Source of the DNA: UBA2365 sp964594045
Lineage (GTDB): Bacteria > Bacteroidota > Bacteroidia > Chitinophagales > Saprospiraceae
DNA length: 43,807 bases
Assembly (NCBI GenBank): GCA_964594045.1
Contig: CAZQKR010000036.1
Coordinates: forward strand, 1 to 43,807
Reading direction: 5' to 3'
The notes under the pieces: model-generated
Told to the model about the DNA's origin: nothing
What the model saw: the letters and a program-made list of their open reading frames with translations, nothing else
The model's database searches: none
Shown: in pieces, positions 17,673 through 27,464 of the stretch
Layout of the letters: every line of letters starts with the position of its first letter
Position numbering within the stretch: position 1 is the first letter of the stretch
Program-made: the position numbers and the translations under genes

Positions 17673-20255
17673 ATGAGATTGTTTTCGATAGCGATAGCAC
17701 TTGTGCTGACGGTCAATTTGGCATTTGCTCAGCAGGATACCCTTATCATTCCAGGATGGTTAAAACTCCAGCCACATGAATTGGAATATCCCGCTTTTAA
17801 TGAGCTGGAGAATACCAAAGGGAAGGTATTTGAGGATGAGAGATTCTTGAATTTCAACGAATGGGACTTCAATGGTCATTTTCCCAAGCAAGATAAAATA
17901 ATCAGATCATTCAAAGGGCAGGAATGGCGGTGGAAATACTCATCGGAACCAATGATCAGCTATGTTTCTGCCGCATCCAATCCTGTAGTTGCTTATGTAG
18001 CCACTTATTTATGGGCTGATGAATGGCTAAAGGGTACTTTGGAAATACGCAGTCATGCCATGCTGAAAGTCTGGCTGGATGGAAAGGAACTGGGTACCAA
18101 AACGATAACGGATACGGATAAACCTGGCAGGGTTTCAAAGGAAGTTAAGCTGGAGAGAGGAAAACATCTCCTACTCATTAAAACAGTATTGCCGGCAGAT
18201 TCGGTTAAAACCTGGACCATCAACGGTTATTTTATTCATGAGCAGGAAAAAGGTTTTGAAAGTAAACTTTCTTTCAGCAATTCTCCGGTTAACCGGAAAA
18301 ATATCTTTCACATGCTGGACGGGATCAAATTGACCGATATTGATCTTTCGCCTGATGGCAAATATTATTTGGTCAGTTACCGGCAATCACTCCCTCCGTC
18401 TGACAATGCTGAAAGGTGGACAGAGCTCAGACGAACGGATTCACGGCATTTGATCCACAGTTTCAGGCACTCAGATATCGGTCAGATCAGATGGATGCCA
18501 AAAACCAACAGTATTTCCTATACGGCTGCTAAAAATAAGATAACCAAAATGTACCGGCTGGATGTTGAAAATTCTGGTATTACAGAAATTTTCACCGCTC
18601 CGGAGAAATTCACCGGATATGAATGGAGTCCGGATGAAAGCTATATCGTTTACTCTGTGAATGAAGAACCCGAAAAAAATGAATCACCCATGGTTCAGGT
18701 TTTAGGTATGGCAGACCGGCAATCATGGTGGCGTAACAGATCATTTTTGTATAAGTACGATTTAAATTCTGGGATCCATCAGCGGCTCACCTGGGGAAAC
18801 TTAACCACTTCATTGCATGATATCAGCCCTGATGGAAGTAAAATTTTGTTCAGTCAGGCATATCCCGACTATCAGCAAAGACCTTTCAGCAAGCAAAACC
18901 TGTTCATTTTGAATCTTGAAAACATGAAGCTGGATACTATTTTTACCGATGAAAAATGGAGTGTCGATCCGGTATTTTCCCCTGACGGGAAATTTTTACT
19001 GGCTACCGGGGGACCATCGGCATTCGACAATTCCGGTAAGAATACAAAAGGGGATCTGGTGACCAATTATGATCAGCAGGCTTATATTTATAACTTGCAA
19101 AACAAAGAAGTATCAGCCTTTACCAGGAATTTTGATCCCTCGATCAACAGCGTTTACTGGCATCCTTTGGACAACCAGATTTACCTTGATGTCACGGAAG
19201 GGGATTATAAAAGATTGTATCAGTATGATGTCAAAAAGAATGTATTCAAAAAAGTCGAGACCGGGGTGGATCATCTGGCTTCGATAGATTTTGCATCCAG
19301 TGCATTGATGGCCGTGTATTCCGGTAATCCAAGCAACAAATATCCTTCAACCTACACGCTCAACCTGAAAAATCTGAAATACGATCTTTTTGAAGATCCT
19401 GAAGCTTCCAATTATCAGCATGTGGAATTTGGCGAGGTGAAAAACTGGAATTTCACTGCATCTTCAGGTATTGAAATTAGTGGAAGAGTATATTATCCGC
19501 CTGGATTTGATCCATCAAAAAAGTACCCTGTGATTGTTTATTACTATGGAGGAATTACACCGGTTGGAAGGACATTTGGAGGACGATATCCATTCAACCT
19601 GTGGGCGGGACATGATTACCTGGTCTATGTTTTACAACCCAGCGGAGCGATCGGTTTTGGACAGGATTTTTCTGCCGAACACATGAATAACTGGGGAAAG
19701 ACAGTTGCGGATGAGATCATAGAAGGAACCAAAAAATTTCTGGAAGCACATCCTTTTGCCAACAGGGAAAAAGTGGGTTGTGCCGGAGCTTCATACGGTG
19801 GATTCATGACGATGCTGCTGATGACCAGGACAGATATATTTGCGGCAGCCATCTCTCATGCAGGGATCAGTTCCATTTCCAGTTACTGGGGAGAAGGATT
19901 CTGGGGGTATGCATACAGTGCAGAAGCAAGTGCAGACAGTTATCCCTGGAATAACAGGTCATTATATATAGATCAAAGTCCGTTGTTCAATGCCGACAAG
20001 ATCAAAACGCCTTTATTGCTGCTTACCGGGGACTCAGACACCAATGTTCCGCCGGGAGAAAGCATACAATTATACACAGCATTGAAGATTTTGGGCAGGC
20101 CGGTTGAGCTGGTGATGGTAAAAGGAGAAGATCATCATATTGTTACCTACAACAAGCGGATCCAATGGCACAATACCATTATGGCATGGTGGGACAAATA
20201 TCTGAAAGATTTGGACGGTTGGTGGGATGAGTTATATCCGGAAGGAAACTATTAA
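17673..20255 (+). CDS. S9 family (prolyl oligopeptidase/DPP-like) secreted peptidase
   Basis: The 860-residue enzyme has a Sec signal peptide (cleavage near AFAQ, residue 20). A long beta-propeller-like region (about 200-560) contains repeated LSPDGK/SPDES-type blade motifs. The C-terminal alpha/beta hydrolase domain has the nucleophile in GASYGGF (Ser707), an Asp in GDSDTNVP (near 789) and a His in GEDHHI (821 or 822). Such enzymes trim oligopeptides, often after proline, in the periplasm or at the outer membrane. An insert of about 200 residues before the propeller (27-200) is less usual and may be an extra beta-domain. It starts 30 bases after the DUF2207 gene, probably the same transcript. 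Confidence 0.92.
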   Translation: MRLFSIAIALVLTVNLAFAQQDTLIIPGWLKLQPHELEYPAFNELENTKGKVFEDERFLNFNEWDFNGHFPKQDKIIRSFKGQEWRWKYSSEPMISYVSAASNPVVAYVATYLWADEWLKGTLEIRSHAMLKVWLDGKELGTKTITDTDKPGRVSKEVKLERGKHLLLIKTVLPADSVKTWTINGYFIHEQEKGFESKLSFSNSPVNRKNIFHMLDGIKLTDIDLSPDGKYYLVSYRQSLPPSDNAERWTELRRTDSRHLIHSFRHSDIGQIRWMPKTNSISYTAAKNKITKMYRLDVENSGITEIFTAPEKFTGYEWSPDESYIVYSVNEEPEKNESPMVQVLGMADRQSWWRNRSFLYKYDLNSGIHQRLTWGNLTTSLHDISPDGSKILFSQAYPDYQQRPFSKQNLFILNLENMKLDTIFTDEKWSVDPVFSPDGKFLLATGGPSAFDNSGKNTKGDLVTNYDQQAYIYNLQNKEVSAFTRNFDPSINSVYWHPLDNQIYLDVTEGDYKRLYQYDVKKNVFKKVETGVDHLASIDFASSALMAVYSGNPSNKYPSTYTLNLKNLKYDLFEDPEASNYQHVEFGEVKNWNFTASSGIEISGRVYYPPGFDPSKKYPVIVYYYGGITPVGRTFGGRYPFNLWAGHDYLVYVLQPSGAIGFGQDFSAEHMNNWGKTVADEIIEGTKKFLEAHPFANREKVGCAGASYGGFMTMLLMTRTDIFAAAISHAGISSISSYWGEGFWGYAYSAEASADSYPWNNRSLYIDQSPLFNADKIKTPLLLLTGDSDTNVPPGESIQLYTALKILGRPVELVMVKGEDHHIVTYNKRIQWHNTIMAWWDKYLKDLDGWWDELYPEGNY

Positions 20256-20304
20256 GGATATCAGATGACTCAATTGTTTGGTTTCACATAAATGACCCTT
20301 TTAG

Positions 20305-21363
20305 ATGGTAAACGAGATTTTTGAAAAGTATTTTGGAAATAATTTTTCAGCACGAGCCATTCCTTTCGGAAACGGACACATTAATGATACATACCTTGTG
20401 GACATTGAAGGAAAAGAAGAAAAATATATACTCCAGAAGATCAATACGAATGTTTTTCCTGATCCTGACGGGATAGTTATAACACATCGCCGATTGCAGG
20501 AGCTGATTTTTGCAGGAGAAAGACCGTATTCCATAGCGCGTATATACCCCAATCTTGATGGCGGATACCTGACAAGGGATGAAACCGGCGGATGCTGGAG
20601 AATGACTGCATATATTGAGGGATCCTATACCATAGACACTGTTGAAACAGAATGGCAGGCACATGAGACCGGCGCAGCTTTCGGCTGGTTTGCAAAGACA
20701 TGTAATGTGCTCAAACCTGGTGATTTCAGGGAAGCCATTAAAAATTTTCACAATTTACCATTCAGAATCAGTCAATTACATCAGGCTATTGCAGATGATA
20801 AAGCCAATAGGCTGTATTTGATACCAGAAATCATTGCGTTTTATGATGAAAGGGAAGAAAGGATGCAACACATACAGGAATTGGTTGATACGGGTAAAAT
20901 TCCGGTCAGGATCGTTCATAATGATACCAAGATCAATAATTTACTGTTTGTAGGAAATAAAGCGAAGGTGATCATCGACCTGGATACCGTTGGACCGGGC
21001 ATCCTGTATTATGACTATGGAGATGCATTACGGACTTCAGCTTGTACCACGAAGGAAGATGAACAGGATCTGACCAGGGTTGATTTTAATATGAATGCCT
21101 TTGAACAGTTTTCAAAAGCTTACCTTCATCAGGTGAGCAGCATTCTGACCAAAGAGGAGGAAGAAAATTTTCATCTGGCTCCGGTACTGCTGACCTATAT
21201 CATGGGAATCCGGTTTTTAACGGACTATCTGAATGGAGATACATACTATAAAACCTCATATCCTGAACATAATCTGGTCCGGTCAAAGGTTCAGATGCAG
21301 TTGATCAAGGCCATTGAAAAGCGTGAAAATCAAATGATACAAATGATCAGGGCGATGATTTGA
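20305..21363 (+). CDS. APH-family phosphotransferase (hexosamine kinase-like)
   Basis: This 352-residue protein has the aminoglycoside-phosphotransferase kinase fold. The Brenner motif HNDTKINN (His205, Asp207, Asn212) is the catalytic loop, and IDLDTVGPG about 15 residues later supplies the metal-binding Asp. A nucleotide-binding N-lobe precedes it, with GHINDTY near 24 and an ILQKIN segment near 42. Relatives in Bacteroidota are annotated as phosphotransferases and resemble N-acetylhexosamine 1-kinases more than resistance enzymes, so a sugar-salvage role is likelier (inference). It begins 49 bases after the S9 peptidase gene. The stop codon lies inside the GATTTGAAAA-word repeat at 21357. 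Confidence 0.82.
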   Translation: MVNEIFEKYFGNNFSARAIPFGNGHINDTYLVDIEGKEEKYILQKINTNVFPDPDGIVITHRRLQELIFAGERPYSIARIYPNLDGGYLTRDETGGCWRMTAYIEGSYTIDTVETEWQAHETGAAFGWFAKTCNVLKPGDFREAIKNFHNLPFRISQLHQAIADDKANRLYLIPEIIAFYDEREERMQHIQELVDTGKIPVRIVHNDTKINNLLFVGNKAKVIIDLDTVGPGILYYDYGDALRTSACTTKEDEQDLTRVDFNMNAFEQFSKAYLHQVSSILTKEEEENFHLAPVLLTYIMGIRFLTDYLNGDTYYKTSYPEHNLVRSKVQMQLIKAIEKRENQMIQMIRAMI

Positions 21364-21478
21364 AAATTTGATGATTTGAAAATTCGGGATTGAATGTCTA
21401 ATAATTTGAACAAATAAACGAATCAACAAATCAACAGTCCATCAGACATTTCGAACAATAAAACAGCAAAACAAAATA
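21357..21478. repeat. Quasi-palindromic GATTTGAAAA / AACAAATCAAC word element
   Basis: The left half (21357-21384) reads GATTTGAAAA-TTT-GATGATTTGAAAATT. The right half (21409-21437) reads AACAAATAAACGAATCAACAAATCAAC, the same words in reverse complement. AATGTCT at 21393-21399 is mirrored by AGACATT at 21444-21450. An A/C-rich tail runs to the next gene. The element overlaps the stop codon of the kinase gene. Confidence 0.65.
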
Positions 21479-21481
21479 ACA

Positions 21482-22798
21482 ATGAAACATCTTTTTTTAG
21501 CGATTTTATTTTTAGTAAGCCAATGCATTTTTGCTCAGGAGTTCAGCCATGCAAAAATGGACTCTCTTTTTGATGCTATTGCCCAAAACAATAAAGGAAT
21601 GGGAAGCATTTCCATTTTTGGAAACGGGAAAGAAGTATATGCCCGTGCAATTGGATATACTGATGTTGAAAACGGAGTGGCAGCTGATGTCAACACGAAG
21701 TACCGGATTGGCTCTATTTCCAAAACCTTTACAGCAACCATTATCATGAAACTGGTGGAGCAGGGGAAATTATCTCTGAGTACGCCATTATCCATATTTT
21801 TTCCACAATTCAAAAATGCGGATAAGATCACAATCGAAATGTTATTGAGGCATCGCAGCGGTATTTTTAATTTTACCAATGCGGATGATTATCCTTCATG
21901 GATGGAAAAACCGATCTCCAAAAAGGACCTTGTGGATAAAATGGTGAAATATGGTGTTGATTTTGAGCCGGATACACGCTATGAGTATTCAAATTCCAAT
22001 TATGTTTTACTCACCTTTATTGCTGAAATAGTGGAGAGTAAATTGTTCAATGAGATGCTACAGGATGTTATTTGCAAACCATGCGGACTGAACAATACCT
22101 ATTATGGCGGGAAGATAACCGTCAGGAACAATGAGGCGAAATCATATCTTGCTCTGTCTGGCTGGCAACCAGCTACTGAAACCGATATGACAGTTCCTGC
22201 TGGAGCGGGAGCCGTTGTTTCCACAGCATTCGATCTGAATAAGTTTCTGGAATGTCTTTTTAAACACAAGGTATTGGCTGCTTCATCAGTAAAACAGATG
22301 ATGGAGATCAAGGATCAATATGGCCTGGGGATGTTCACTGCGCCGTTTTACGAAAGGACAGCCTACGGCCATACAGGCGGAATAGATGGATTTCAATCCA
22401 GGGCTTTTTATTTTCCAGATGACCAGGTATCCATCTCTTATGTTTCGAATGGTGTATTTCTTCCGTTGAATGATGTGCTGATCGGAGCTCTGAGTATTTA
22501 TTTCGGAAAAGAATATGCGATCCCGGATTTCAAACCGGTGGCCCTACTGAGTCCGGAAGAAATGGAAAAGTTTGCCGGAGTCTATTCCACTTCAAGTTTT
22601 CCTTTAAAACTGACAATATTCATTGAGGGGTCAAAGTTGATGGCGCAGGGCACAGGACAACCGTCATTTGCGCTGGAGGCGACAGGTCCGAACACATTTA
22701 AATTTGATCCTGCCGGACTGACCATAGAGTTTGATCCTCAAAATCAAATGTTGATCCTTAAACAATCCGGTATGCGCTTTGAGATGAAAAAGGAATGA
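21482..22798 (+). CDS. Secreted serine hydrolase, class C beta-lactamase/PBP-like
   Basis: The 438-residue protein has a signal peptide (cleavage after FAQ, residue 19). The PF00144 serine hydrolase fold follows, with the SxxK motif SISK (Ser78, Lys81), YSN near 167 as the second motif, and GHTGG near 298 as the third. A small beta-domain of about 90 residues closes the protein (about 350-438). Family members act as beta-lactamases, D-aminopeptidases, DD-peptidases or esterases. In Bacteroidota most are peptidases or esterases, and nothing here argues for antibiotic resistance. Preceded by a short repeat-rich gap, so possibly its own transcript. Confidence 0.88.
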   Translation: MKHLFLAILFLVSQCIFAQEFSHAKMDSLFDAIAQNNKGMGSISIFGNGKEVYARAIGYTDVENGVAADVNTKYRIGSISKTFTATIIMKLVEQGKLSLSTPLSIFFPQFKNADKITIEMLLRHRSGIFNFTNADDYPSWMEKPISKKDLVDKMVKYGVDFEPDTRYEYSNSNYVLLTFIAEIVESKLFNEMLQDVICKPCGLNNTYYGGKITVRNNEAKSYLALSGWQPATETDMTVPAGAGAVVSTAFDLNKFLECLFKHKVLAASSVKQMMEIKDQYGLGMFTAPFYERTAYGHTGGIDGFQSRAFYFPDDQVSISYVSNGVFLPLNDVLIGALSIYFGKEYAIPDFKPVALLSPEEMEKFAGVYSTSSFPLKLTIFIEGSKLMAQGTGQPSFALEATGPNTFKFDPAGLTIEFDPQNQMLILKQSGMRFEMKKE

Positions 22799-22834
22799 GT
22801 TCAGGCCAGATTTTAATTCTTAAAAAAGTTGTTG

Positions 22835-23593
22835 ATGATCATAGGTATCATGGGTGCGATGACCCAGGAAATTGAGTTGCTTATTCCAAAAATCAGGGAA
22901 AAACGATTTCATCGGATTGGCGTAAGGACTTTCGTTACAGGCGAATTGGAAGGTCAGGAAGTAGTAGTGGTCTTTTCCAGGATGGGTAAAGTGGCTGCAT
23001 CTACGACTGCAACCATTCTGATCGAAAGGTTTCAGGTAAGTCTGATCATTTTTTCAGGAGTAGCCGGTGCGATCAGTCCAAAACTGAAAATTGGAGATAT
23101 AGTCATTTCCGAGCAATTGGTACAATACGATATGGATGCAAGTGCTTTGCCGGAATTTCAGAAATTTGAGATCCCGCTGCTAGGCAAACGCTTTCTGGAT
23201 TCCAATTGTGGACTGGTCGACAAGGCTCAAAAGGCGTCAATCGATTATTTGCGCGAAGATTTGGTGAATGATGTGGGGAAAAGGCAATTACAAACATTTG
23301 GGGTTGAAAAGCAAGTTGTATACCGAGGTCTGATCGGGAGCGGAGATCGGTTTATTGCTTCGAAAGAAGATTCTCAAAAATTAAGGACGGATTTGCCTGC
23401 CTTGCTTTGTGTGGAAATGGAGGGTGCTGCTGTAGCTCAGGTGGCAGTGGAAAATGACATTCCTTTTGTCGTGATCAGGACGATTTCTGACCGTGCTGAC
23501 CATGAAGCTCATATTGATTTCCCTAAGTTTGTTGACCAGATCGCTTCACACTTCACCAGTGGCGTGGTGTTACGGCTGTTGAAGATTTTGTAA
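22835..23593 (+). CDS. mtnN: 5'-methylthioadenosine/S-adenosylhomocysteine nucleosidase
   Basis: The 252-residue enzyme splits methylthioadenosine or S-adenosylhomocysteine into adenine and the thioribose. The N-terminal MIIGIMGAMTQEIELL matches the family start, with the conserved Glu12. FSGVAGAISPKLKIGDIV near 72 binds ribose, VEMEGAAVAQVA holds the substrate-binding Met-Glu near 190, and the catalytic Asp is in ISDRAD near 215. Two in-frame TTG codons precede the ATG at 22835, which gives the canonical N-terminus. An insert around 105-150 makes it slightly longer than the E. coli enzyme. It acts in methionine salvage and in clearing SAM by-products. Confidence 0.93.
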   Translation: MIIGIMGAMTQEIELLIPKIREKRFHRIGVRTFVTGELEGQEVVVVFSRMGKVAASTTATILIERFQVSLIIFSGVAGAISPKLKIGDIVISEQLVQYDMDASALPEFQKFEIPLLGKRFLDSNCGLVDKAQKASIDYLREDLVNDVGKRQLQTFGVEKQVVYRGLIGSGDRFIASKEDSQKLRTDLPALLCVEMEGAAVAQVAVENDIPFVVIRTISDRADHEAHIDFPKFVDQIASHFTSGVVLRLLKIL

Positions 23594-23972
23594 CACTGAT
23601 TGATAGAGGGAAGCATGAATGATTAAAAATGATTCCACACCAAAAAATTCAGGATCAATGTTTGATACAGCTGAAAAGTATTTTTAGTTTAAATTTTAAA
23701 GTGGACGCCTTATTTCGCTGCATTCTTAATGTCCGTTAAAGCTTTACTTTACTGCGTTTCCTTTCACCGTTAACAAAGGAATTCCGGTTTGGTTTGATTT
23801 TCGGGTTTTTATCCTGATCAACTTATTTGACCTGTGAATTGCATTTTGAAAACGAAAATTAAAAGTAATATACAGTGGTCCAAACAATACAAAAAATAAT
23901 TGTATTTCCGGATCAATTTTCTTCAAACAATATCCAATTAGTTTTTAGCTTCGCAGATTATTTCAAAATTGG
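23594..23972. other. Gap without recognisable features
   Basis: In these 379 bases I see no tRNA, hairpin terminator or protein-like frame. A TAGCTTCGC at about 23947 is one base from a -7 promoter box and could serve the EamA gene 18 bases downstream, but there is no -33 partner. Confidence 0.4.
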
Positions 23973-24848
23973 ATGAAAAGCAGACAATTTATTTCCGATT
24001 GGTCCGACTGGATCATACTTTTTTTTCTGGGGATCGTTTGGGGGACTTCATTCATCCTGATCAAAAAATCATTGATCGCTTTTGACAACATTCAGGTTGC
24101 AGGACTGAGGATCCTCATCTCATCGGTAGCATTTTTGCCTGTGGTATTATATGACTGGAAACGCATCAACTGGAAAAAATGGGACAACCTCCTCATTATC
24201 GGGATTCTGGGAAACGGAGTTCCGCCGTTTTTGTTTGCCGCTGCCCAAACCAAATTAAGCAGTAGTCTTGCCGGTGTACTTAATGCATTGACCACCATTT
24301 TTACATTACTCGTTGCCATTCTGTTTTTTAAACGCAAGTGGAATATTTATCATGTCATTGGTGTACTGATCGGTTTTGGTGGAGCATTGATGATCATTTT
24401 GTACAATAATAAACTGGAAGGCAACTTTTTTTATGCCTTGCTTGTGGTGGTAGCAACAATGCTTTACGCCTTTGGAGGTAATATAGTCAATGCCAGACTC
24501 GGTGATGTCAAACCATTACATATCAGTGCTGTTTCATTGTTCTTCCTCTTGCCTGTCGGCCTGATTGCCGTGGGTACTTCGGACTTTTCCGAGGTCCTGC
24601 AGACGGATCCGAATGCCTATAAATCACTCTTAGCGGCTTTTGTGCTGGCGATTGTCAACACAGTAATATCCTCTGTATTGTTTTACAGGCTTATCCAGCA
24701 AACAAGTGCTGTTTTCGCTTCCACCACTACTTATCTGATTCCGGTTTTTGCAGTGCTCATGGGAGTTCTGGACGGTGAATCCTTCTATCCGGTTTATTAT
24801 GTGAGTCTGGTGCTGATCCTGATCGGAGTATACCTGACCAAAAAATAA
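23973..24848 (+). CDS. EamA-family (DMT superfamily) transporter
   Basis: The 291-residue protein has about ten membrane helices in two EamA repeats. The first repeat has the GIVWGTSFILIKKSL signature near 18. The second starts near 150 with the same topology and ends at a short basic tail (YLTKK). Such permeases usually export amino acids, nucleobases or other metabolites across the inner membrane; the substrate cannot be told. It converges with the next gene, whose stop lies 19 bases away. Confidence 0.9.
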   Translation: MKSRQFISDWSDWIILFFLGIVWGTSFILIKKSLIAFDNIQVAGLRILISSVAFLPVVLYDWKRINWKKWDNLLIIGILGNGVPPFLFAAAQTKLSSSLAGVLNALTTIFTLLVAILFFKRKWNIYHVIGVLIGFGGALMIILYNNKLEGNFFYALLVVVATMLYAFGGNIVNARLGDVKPLHISAVSLFFLLPVGLIAVGTSDFSEVLQTDPNAYKSLLAAFVLAIVNTVISSVLFYRLIQQTSAVFASTTTYLIPVFAVLMGVLDGESFYPVYYVSLVLILIGVYLTKK

Positions 24849-24867
24849 AGCAGCCCAATTATCAATT

Positions 24868-25365
24868 TTATTGGATACTCACCCGTTCACCCATGATCTC
24901 CTGGAAAAAAAAGTGTAATCTGAAGAGATGTTCTGCCCCAAGTTTCTGGCCAAGTTGCGCACCCAGATACAAAATCAGTGCCAGGCCGGTGATCAGCAGC
25001 AAATACCAGATCTCCGGATAAGGTTTTCCCAAAGTCATTTTGGACATCACCAACACACCGACAAAGGAAAACATGATCCCCAAAATAGCATAGCCATACA
25101 TGAACAACATCCATGTACCCGGATTGGGGCCATAATGCCCGCGGATCAGGGTTTGGTTTTCCACTTGCTCAAATCCAAGTTCCAACTGTGGTGACCAGCT
25201 GTGCCTTTCTTCACTCGGTATCTTGATCACTATGTAATCATTCATGGATTGCAATACAAAATCGCCAGACCTGGATTGTTTCAACTCCTGGGCCCTGGCC
25301 AGAAATTCTGCCTGACTCATTCCACTCAATTGTTTGAACCGTGGTCTTATCCTAAAACTTGGCAT
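24868..25365 (-). CDS. Two-helix membrane protein of unknown function
   Basis: I do not recognise a family. The 165-residue product has a basic N-terminus (PSFRIRPRFKQL), a soluble region of about 85 residues with SQAEFLARAQEL helix-like and beta-like segments, then two membrane helices (about 86-107 and 117-136) joined by a short loop, and a charged tail. The ATG at 25365 is unambiguous and codon use resembles the neighbours, so it is likely a real gene. It stands alone, convergent with the EamA gene and divergent from the NAD synthetase gene. Confidence 0.75.
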   Translation of the reverse strand: MPSFRIRPRFKQLSGMSQAEFLARAQELKQSRSGDFVLQSMNDYIVIKIPSEERHSWSPQLELGFEQVENQTLIRGHYGPNPGTWMLFMYGYAILGIMFSFVGVLVMSKMTLGKPYPEIWYLLLITGLALILYLGAQLGQKLGAEHLFRLHFFFQEIMGERVSIQ

Positions 25366-25826
25366 AATTTATTTTTGATGACAATAAAATGAAAACATCA
25401 TATCCTTTATCTGAACTGAAAGGTTTTGCCTGCGAAAATATGTAAAGTCATGTATTATTCAAATTACTCAACAAGTATTTTATGCATTTTTTAAAATATT
25501 ATTGGCAAATGCAGTTAACAAATAAAATGGAGAAGATTTGCGGTCATTGATCTGCCAAAAAGTATTGTAGGGAAAAAAAGAATCTGGTTTGAAGATGACG
25601 ATGGTTGTCCAATGCATTCACCTAAATTAAGAAAAGTCCAAACTATCCGACTTTTAGTGATTATTTCTACATTACCTTTTAACTTTGCATTGAAAAAAGT
25701 GGTCTGTGTAATTTGAGGGTTGATGTTAAGCTGAATTAACCAGGACAGGCAAATTTACGCCGACATTCCTTTTCCGGGCACTTCAGACCAATATGATTAA
25801 TAATAAGCACTATAAAAAGCAAACTT
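25366..25826. other. Divergent gap ahead of NAD synthetase
   Basis: The 461 bases separate divergent genes. A perfect TAACTTTGC -7 box lies at 25680-25688. A 60-codon open stretch crosses the middle but lacks a good start and covers that promoter box, so I do not call it. The leader from the box to the GTG start would be about 135 bases. Confidence 0.45.
25680..25688 (+). promoter_or_regulatory. Candidate -7 box for nadE
   Basis: TAACTTTGC matches the Bacteroidota TAnnTTTGC consensus exactly. No TTTG is present about 20 bases upstream, and the implied leader is long, so confidence is moderate. Confidence 0.4.
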
Positions 25827-27464
25827 GTGAAAATAACACTGGCGCAACTTAACTTTACCATTGGTCATTTTGAAGAAAATCTTCGGAAAATGATGGCGGC
25901 TGTTGAGCAGGCAAAATCAGAACTTTCCGATATCATTGTCTTTGCAGAACTTGCAACCTGCGGTTATCCGCCAAGGGATTTTTTGGAATTCAGCGATTTT
26001 ATCCGGAGAGCAGATCAAAGTATTGAAGCGCTCACCGAAGCAGCTCAAGGGATTGCCATCGTAGTTGGTTCACCCACCGTCAATCCGGACATTGAAGGTA
26101 AAGATCTTTATAATTCTGCTTATTTTCTGGCGGATGGGAAAGTGGCTTATGTACAGCACAAAACGCTTTTGCCTACCTATGATGTTTTTGACGAGTACAG
26201 ATATTTTGAACCCAACAAGGATTTTGGTATCATCGCTTACAAGGGGAAAAAGATTGCCCTGACTGTTTGTGAAGATCTCTGGAATCTGGGCAATGAAAAT
26301 CCTTTGTACACGATTTGTCCGATGGATGAAATGGTCAGATTCAAACCTGATCTGATGATCAATTTGTCTGCTTCACCATTTGATTACGATCAGTCAACCA
26401 AAAGAATGAAGGTGCTGAAGGAAAACGTCAAGCGTTACCGGCTACCGTTGTTTTATGTCAACCAGGTGGGCGGACAAACGGAGCTGATCTTTGATGGAGG
26501 TTCAACTGTGATCTCGCCTGACGGAAATGTGTTTGATGAAATGGATTATTTCAGAGAATATCAGAAAACGTATGAGTTGGAGGAAGTGTTGGTAAACCAT
26601 TCCGACAACAGGAGACCGTCCTCCGGAATAGAAAGAATACACGATGCTCTGATCCTGGGAATTCAGGATTATTTTAGTAAACAGGGACTGACCAAAGCAA
26701 TTTTGGGTCTTTCCGGTGGCCTCGACTCTGCCTTGACCGCTGCTTTGGCAGTGGAAGCACTGGGGAAAGAGCATGTCAGAGGCTTGTTGATGCCATCACC
26801 GTATTCATCAGGACATTCGGTTGAAGATGCTGTTGCACTAGCTCAAAACCTTGGGATCCGGTATGACATCATTGCGATTGAGAAGGTGTACCATAGTTAC
26901 CTTGAAACGATGGAACCTTATTTTGAAGGGAAACCTTTCGGAATAGCGGAGGAAAATCTGCAGGCCAGGACCAGAGGTAACCTGCTGATGGCTATTTCCA
27001 ACAAGTTCGGACATATTTTGCTCAATACCACCAACAAAAGCGAAATGGCTGTTGGTTACGGTACTTTATACGGTGATCTGGCCGGAGGGCTTTCTGTTCT
27101 GGGAGATGTATATAAGACAGAGGTTTATGAGCTGGCATATCATATCAATCGTCAAAAGGAGATCATTCCTGTTAACACCCTTACCAAGCCGCCTTCTGCT
27201 GAATTGCGGCCCAATCAAAAAGATTCTGACAGTCTGCCGGAGTATGAAGTACTGGATACTATTCTCAAAGAATATATTGAGAACAGACTTGGACCGGATC
27301 AGATCATTGAACTTGGCTATGATGCAGCCCTGGTGAAAAGGATTCTGAAGCTGGTAAACTCCAATGAATTCAAAAGGTATCAAACTGCACCGGTTTTGAG
27401 AGTATCCCCTAAAGCTTTTGGCAGCGGAAGAAGATTGCCGATCTCAGCAAGGTACCTGTCCTGA
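25827..27464 (+). CDS. nadE: Glutamine-dependent NAD+ synthetase
   Basis: The 545-residue enzyme makes NAD from nicotinate adenine dinucleotide with glutamine nitrogen. An N-terminal nitrilase-type glutaminase (1-250) shows its triad Glu41 (FAELATCGYPP), Lys112 (HKTLLPTYDVF) and Cys148 (TVCEDLWN). The C-terminal synthetase has the PP-loop LGLSGGLDSA near 295, an NTTNKSEMAVGYGTLYGD segment near 400 and the PPSAELRP motif near 460. Start is GTG at 25827; the KITLAQLNFTIG N-terminus matches the family exactly, so GTG is very likely correct. Fully intact. Confidence 0.96.
   Translation: MKITLAQLNFTIGHFEENLRKMMAAVEQAKSELSDIIVFAELATCGYPPRDFLEFSDFIRRADQSIEALTEAAQGIAIVVGSPTVNPDIEGKDLYNSAYFLADGKVAYVQHKTLLPTYDVFDEYRYFEPNKDFGIIAYKGKKIALTVCEDLWNLGNENPLYTICPMDEMVRFKPDLMINLSASPFDYDQSTKRMKVLKENVKRYRLPLFYVNQVGGQTELIFDGGSTVISPDGNVFDEMDYFREYQKTYELEEVLVNHSDNRRPSSGIERIHDALILGIQDYFSKQGLTKAILGLSGGLDSALTAALAVEALGKEHVRGLLMPSPYSSGHSVEDAVALAQNLGIRYDIIAIEKVYHSYLETMEPYFEGKPFGIAEENLQARTRGNLLMAISNKFGHILLNTTNKSEMAVGYGTLYGDLAGGLSVLGDVYKTEVYELAYHINRQKEIIPVNTLTKPPSAELRPNQKDSDSLPEYEVLDTILKEYIENRLGPDQIIELGYDAALVKRILKLVNSNEFKRYQTAPVLRVSPKAFGSGRRLPISARYLS

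Noticed and set aside
21482..22798. Antibiotic-resistance beta-lactamase
   Set aside because: Motifs fit the broad PF00144 serine hydrolase family. Nothing specific to AmpC-type resistance enzymes is seen, and there is no regulator beside it.
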